A stretch of 6,827 bases of DNA from an uncultured Collinsella sp. GTDB taxonomy: Bacteria; Actinomycetota; Coriobacteriia; Coriobacteriales; Coriobacteriaceae. The position numbers were made by a program, and so were the translations under genes. Numbering within the stretch: position 1 is the stretch's first letter; the number at the start of each line of letters is the position of its first letter. Shown here piece by piece: positions 5,762-6,827 of this stretch. The stretch is from the NCBI GenBank assembly GCA_900550185.1, contig URRN01000111.1, positions 1-6,827 of the forward strand, written 5' to 3'. The notes below the pieces were generated by a model. It was not told where the DNA came from, ran no database searches, and saw only the letters and a list, made by a program, of their open reading frames with translations.

Positions 5762-6372
5762 TTGTTGATATAGAACCTAATATTCATTTGGTTTGAAGCC
5801 ATTGTTCTATGGCTTGGTTGATGGTCTCTCCCATTTTCATGCCGTTGTCCGCACAGTATCGTTTGAGTTCGGCTTTGAGGTCCGCGTCCATCTGGAACGT
5901 GGTCATGACCTTGCGGACGGTTTCGCCGTCGCCACGGCCGGTGTTGTCCTGCACGTCCATGTTCGAACGCCGCAGCCACCTCTTCCGATACCGGCATGCG
6001 CATCGTCACCCGGCCGGCTCCCTGCGCGATGGTGGCCCGTTTCATGGCGCGGCGTTCGGCCCTGGTGGGCCGTTCGAGAATCCACTCGGCGAACGCGCGG
6101 ATGATGATGGAGGCGACGATCACACCGATGGATCCCCAAAAGCACGGGATGAAGTCCGGCTTCGCATGGTCGGTCCAGAACCAGGCGATCAGCGCGAGGA
6201 TCAACGCCAGGCCGGCGGCAAGGGCGGCGAGCTTGTGGAACACGAGGGCGAGCGTGCGGATGGGATGCGTGACCAGTCCCACCGCCAGCGCGACGACGAC
6301 GAGCAGGGCGACGAAGCCGGCGGCGATGACGGCGACGCCCAGATATATCGCGAGCATATAGAGTCCGAACAT
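5728..6372 (-). CDS. Three-helix membrane protein with suspect read-through C-terminus
   Basis: Start ATG 6372 is well supported by GAGAAAGGAAGG (6379-6390) with a 6-nt gap; an upstream extension of the frame to 6483 is not needed. Hydrophobic helices lie at about 7-34, 46-67 and 77-95, followed by a basic segment (RPTRAERRAMKRA) and RVTMRMPVSEEVAAAF at 121-136. From about residue 138 the frame overlaps the ribbon-helix-helix gene out of phase, and the remaining 77 residues (Arg/His/Gln-rich) look non-coding. The stop at 5728 falls inside the terminator loop. So the true protein probably ends near residue 138-145, and a stop or frame was lost by indel or sequencing error. An uncommon full overlap is the alternative. 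Family not recognised; probably an inner-membrane protein of the element in an operon with its neighbours. Confidence 0.6.
   Translation of the reverse strand: MFGLYMLAIYLGVAVIAAGFVALLVVVALAVGLVTHPIRTLALVFHKLAALAAGLALILALIAWFWTDHAKPDFIPCFWGSIGVIVASIIIRAFAEWILERPTRAERRAMKRATIAQGAGRVTMRMPVSEEVAAAFEHGRAGQHRPWRRRNRPQGHDHVPDGRGPQSRTQTILCGQRHENGRDHQPSHRTMASNQMNIRFYINKYSATFSVYLA
5784..5960 (-). CDS. Small ribbon-helix-helix DNA-binding protein
   Basis: 58 residues from ATG 5960 to TGA 5784. After a polar N-terminus (MDVQDNTGRGDGE), residues 17-24 (KVMTTFQM) fit the beta strand. DADLKAELKRYCADNG (25-40) fits the first helix and MGETINQAIEQWLQTK (43-58) the second, the Arc/MetJ/CopG layout. Such proteins on mobile elements repress their own operons or act in copy control, partition or relaxosomes; which applies here is unknown. 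The ribosome binding site is weak (GAGGTGG ends 15 nt before ATG), suggesting translational coupling to the upstream membrane gene, whose frame runs across it out of phase. A stop codon upstream limits any N-terminal extension to about 13 residues. Confidence 0.72.
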   Translation of the reverse strand: MDVQDNTGRGDGETVRKVMTTFQMDADLKAELKRYCADNGMKMGETINQAIEQWLQTK

Positions 6373-6378
6373 GATCGG

Positions 6379-6390
6379 CCTTCCTTTCTC
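6379..6390 (-). promoter_or_regulatory. Strong ribosome binding site of the membrane gene
   Basis: On the minus strand the sequence is GAGAAAGGAAGG, then 6 nt and ATG 6372. This extended match fixes the internal ATG as the start rather than codons further upstream in the same frame. Confidence 0.75.
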
Positions 6391-6394
6391 TCTT

Positions 6395-6562
6395 CTATTC
6401 CGTTTCTTCGGGCATGTAGGTGTAGTCGACGGCGACGCCCGCCGCCTCGAGCAGCACGGCGGCCTCGCGCACGGCGGCGGCATGCCGCTTCACGGACGCC
6501 TCGGCCCTGATCCAGTCGGGCAGGTCGTCGGGCAGGTTGGAGACGCGTGAGAACGAGAGCAT
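6395..6562 (-). CDS. Small soluble protein, unknown
   Basis: 55 residues from ATG 6562, which has GGAGAGG with an 8-nt gap upstream. ATG 6592 in the same frame would give 65 residues (MERHRGEARAM...). Visible parts are SRVSNLPDDLPDWI, a helical Ala-rich stretch (SVKRHAAAVREAAVLLEAAG) and a YTYMPEETE tail. No known domain is recognised. It stops 22 bp before the membrane gene, so the two are very likely one operon. It may instead be the C-terminal half of the upstream gene separated by a frameshift, since that gene runs straight into it without a stop of its own. Confidence 0.55.
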   Translation of the reverse strand: MLSFSRVSNLPDDLPDWIRAEASVKRHAAAVREAAVLLEAAGVAVDYTYMPEETE

Positions 6563-6590
6563 GGCCCGCGCCTCTCCCCTGTGCCGTTCC

Positions 6591-6812
6591 ATAATGGTCG
6601 TCGAAGCTGCACCGCGCGACACCGTCAAGATACCAGTCGCAGGACGCGACCTCGCTTCCCCAATGATCGGAGTAACGGACCACGCCGGATTCGCCGTACC
6701 AGTAGTCCGATCCCGAGCCCGACATGTGGTCGGGATGCCGCACCGGCCGCGGACACGACGTCCATTCAGCGGTGGTGCCGCAGTAGAAATTTCCGGGATT
6801 GAAGCGTCTCAT
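6591..6812 (-). pseudogene. Probable frameshifted or edge-truncated gene, unknown product
   Basis: From ATG 6812 about 74 residues look genuinely coding, rich in Cys/Trp/Tyr/Gly: NFYCGTTAEWTSCP, SGSDYWYGESGVVRYSDHWG and EVASCDWYLDG. After about position 6600 the same frame continues open to 6201 but becomes an Arg/Pro/Ser-rich shadow of the next two genes, so coding evidence moves to the frame of the 6395-6562 protein. A single-base indel near 6595-6640 would fuse the two into one protein of about 140 aa. The paired Cys and aromatic residues suggest a small structured or metal-binding fold, but I cannot name it. The start is weak (no clear ribosome binding site in the 15 bases upstream), and the gene could begin beyond the window. 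Confidence 0.5.
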
Positions 6813-6827
6813 AGGGTGAAGGACCCC

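Noticed and set aside
6201..6590. Continuation of the 6812 frame to a 203-aa protein
   Set aside because: The second half is Arg/Pro/Ser-rich and mirrors two better-supported genes in another frame.
1..6827. Window as a closed circular plasmid
   Set aside because: Joining the ends puts a stop codon (TGA) a few codons before the integrase frame without supplying a start, so circularity is not supported.

Overview
The window looks like part of a mobile element from a high-GC Gram-positive bacterium. Strong GAAAGGA/GGAGG-type ribosome binding sites, GC-rich core genes and the style of the integrase and replication protein suggest an actinobacterium, most likely Bifidobacterium or a relative. 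The genus is an inference, because no rRNA or housekeeping gene is present. The core is an integrase gene plus a complete iteron replicon, so the best description is an integrative plasmid or a plasmid-derived integrated island. No relaxase or transfer ATPase is visible.

Layout. (1) 2-1252 (+): tyrosine recombinase, cut off at its N-terminus by the window edge. It is followed at 1261-1480 by A-rich CCG repeats flanking a long imperfect hairpin (1325-1381), a candidate attachment or arm-binding region. (2) 1382-1698: no convincing gene. (3) 1699-2256 (-): multi-pass membrane protein whose open frame runs 78 codons further upstream without a standard start codon. (4) 2467-2693: probable origin, with five iterons at alternating 23/33-bp spacing, a DnaA-box-like site inside one long gap, and a small inverted repeat touching the rep ribosome binding site. 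(5) 2694-3800 (+): RepA_C-type initiator. (6) 3902-5680 (+): a conspicuously AT-rich pair, a single-pass membrane protein followed by a secreted protein with an amidase-like domain, closed by a hairpin at 5706-5761. (7) 5728-6812 (-): GC-rich cluster pointing toward that hairpin: a probably frameshifted gene at the edge, a 55-65 aa protein, a three-helix membrane protein, and a 58 aa ribbon-helix-helix protein largely hidden inside the membrane protein's read-through frame.

How it may work together. RepA would bind the iterons and, with DnaA, start theta replication. The integrase would handle chromosomal insertion and excision. The ribbon-helix-helix protein is a likely DNA-binding regulator or partition/relaxosome accessory. 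The AT-rich pair looks like acquired cargo exporting a cell-wall-type amidase. Its membrane-anchored neighbour is the part of the window with least precedent that I can recognise and might be an immunity or activation partner, but that is inference from position only. Several reading-frame anomalies in the right-hand cluster suggest decay or sequencing errors there.
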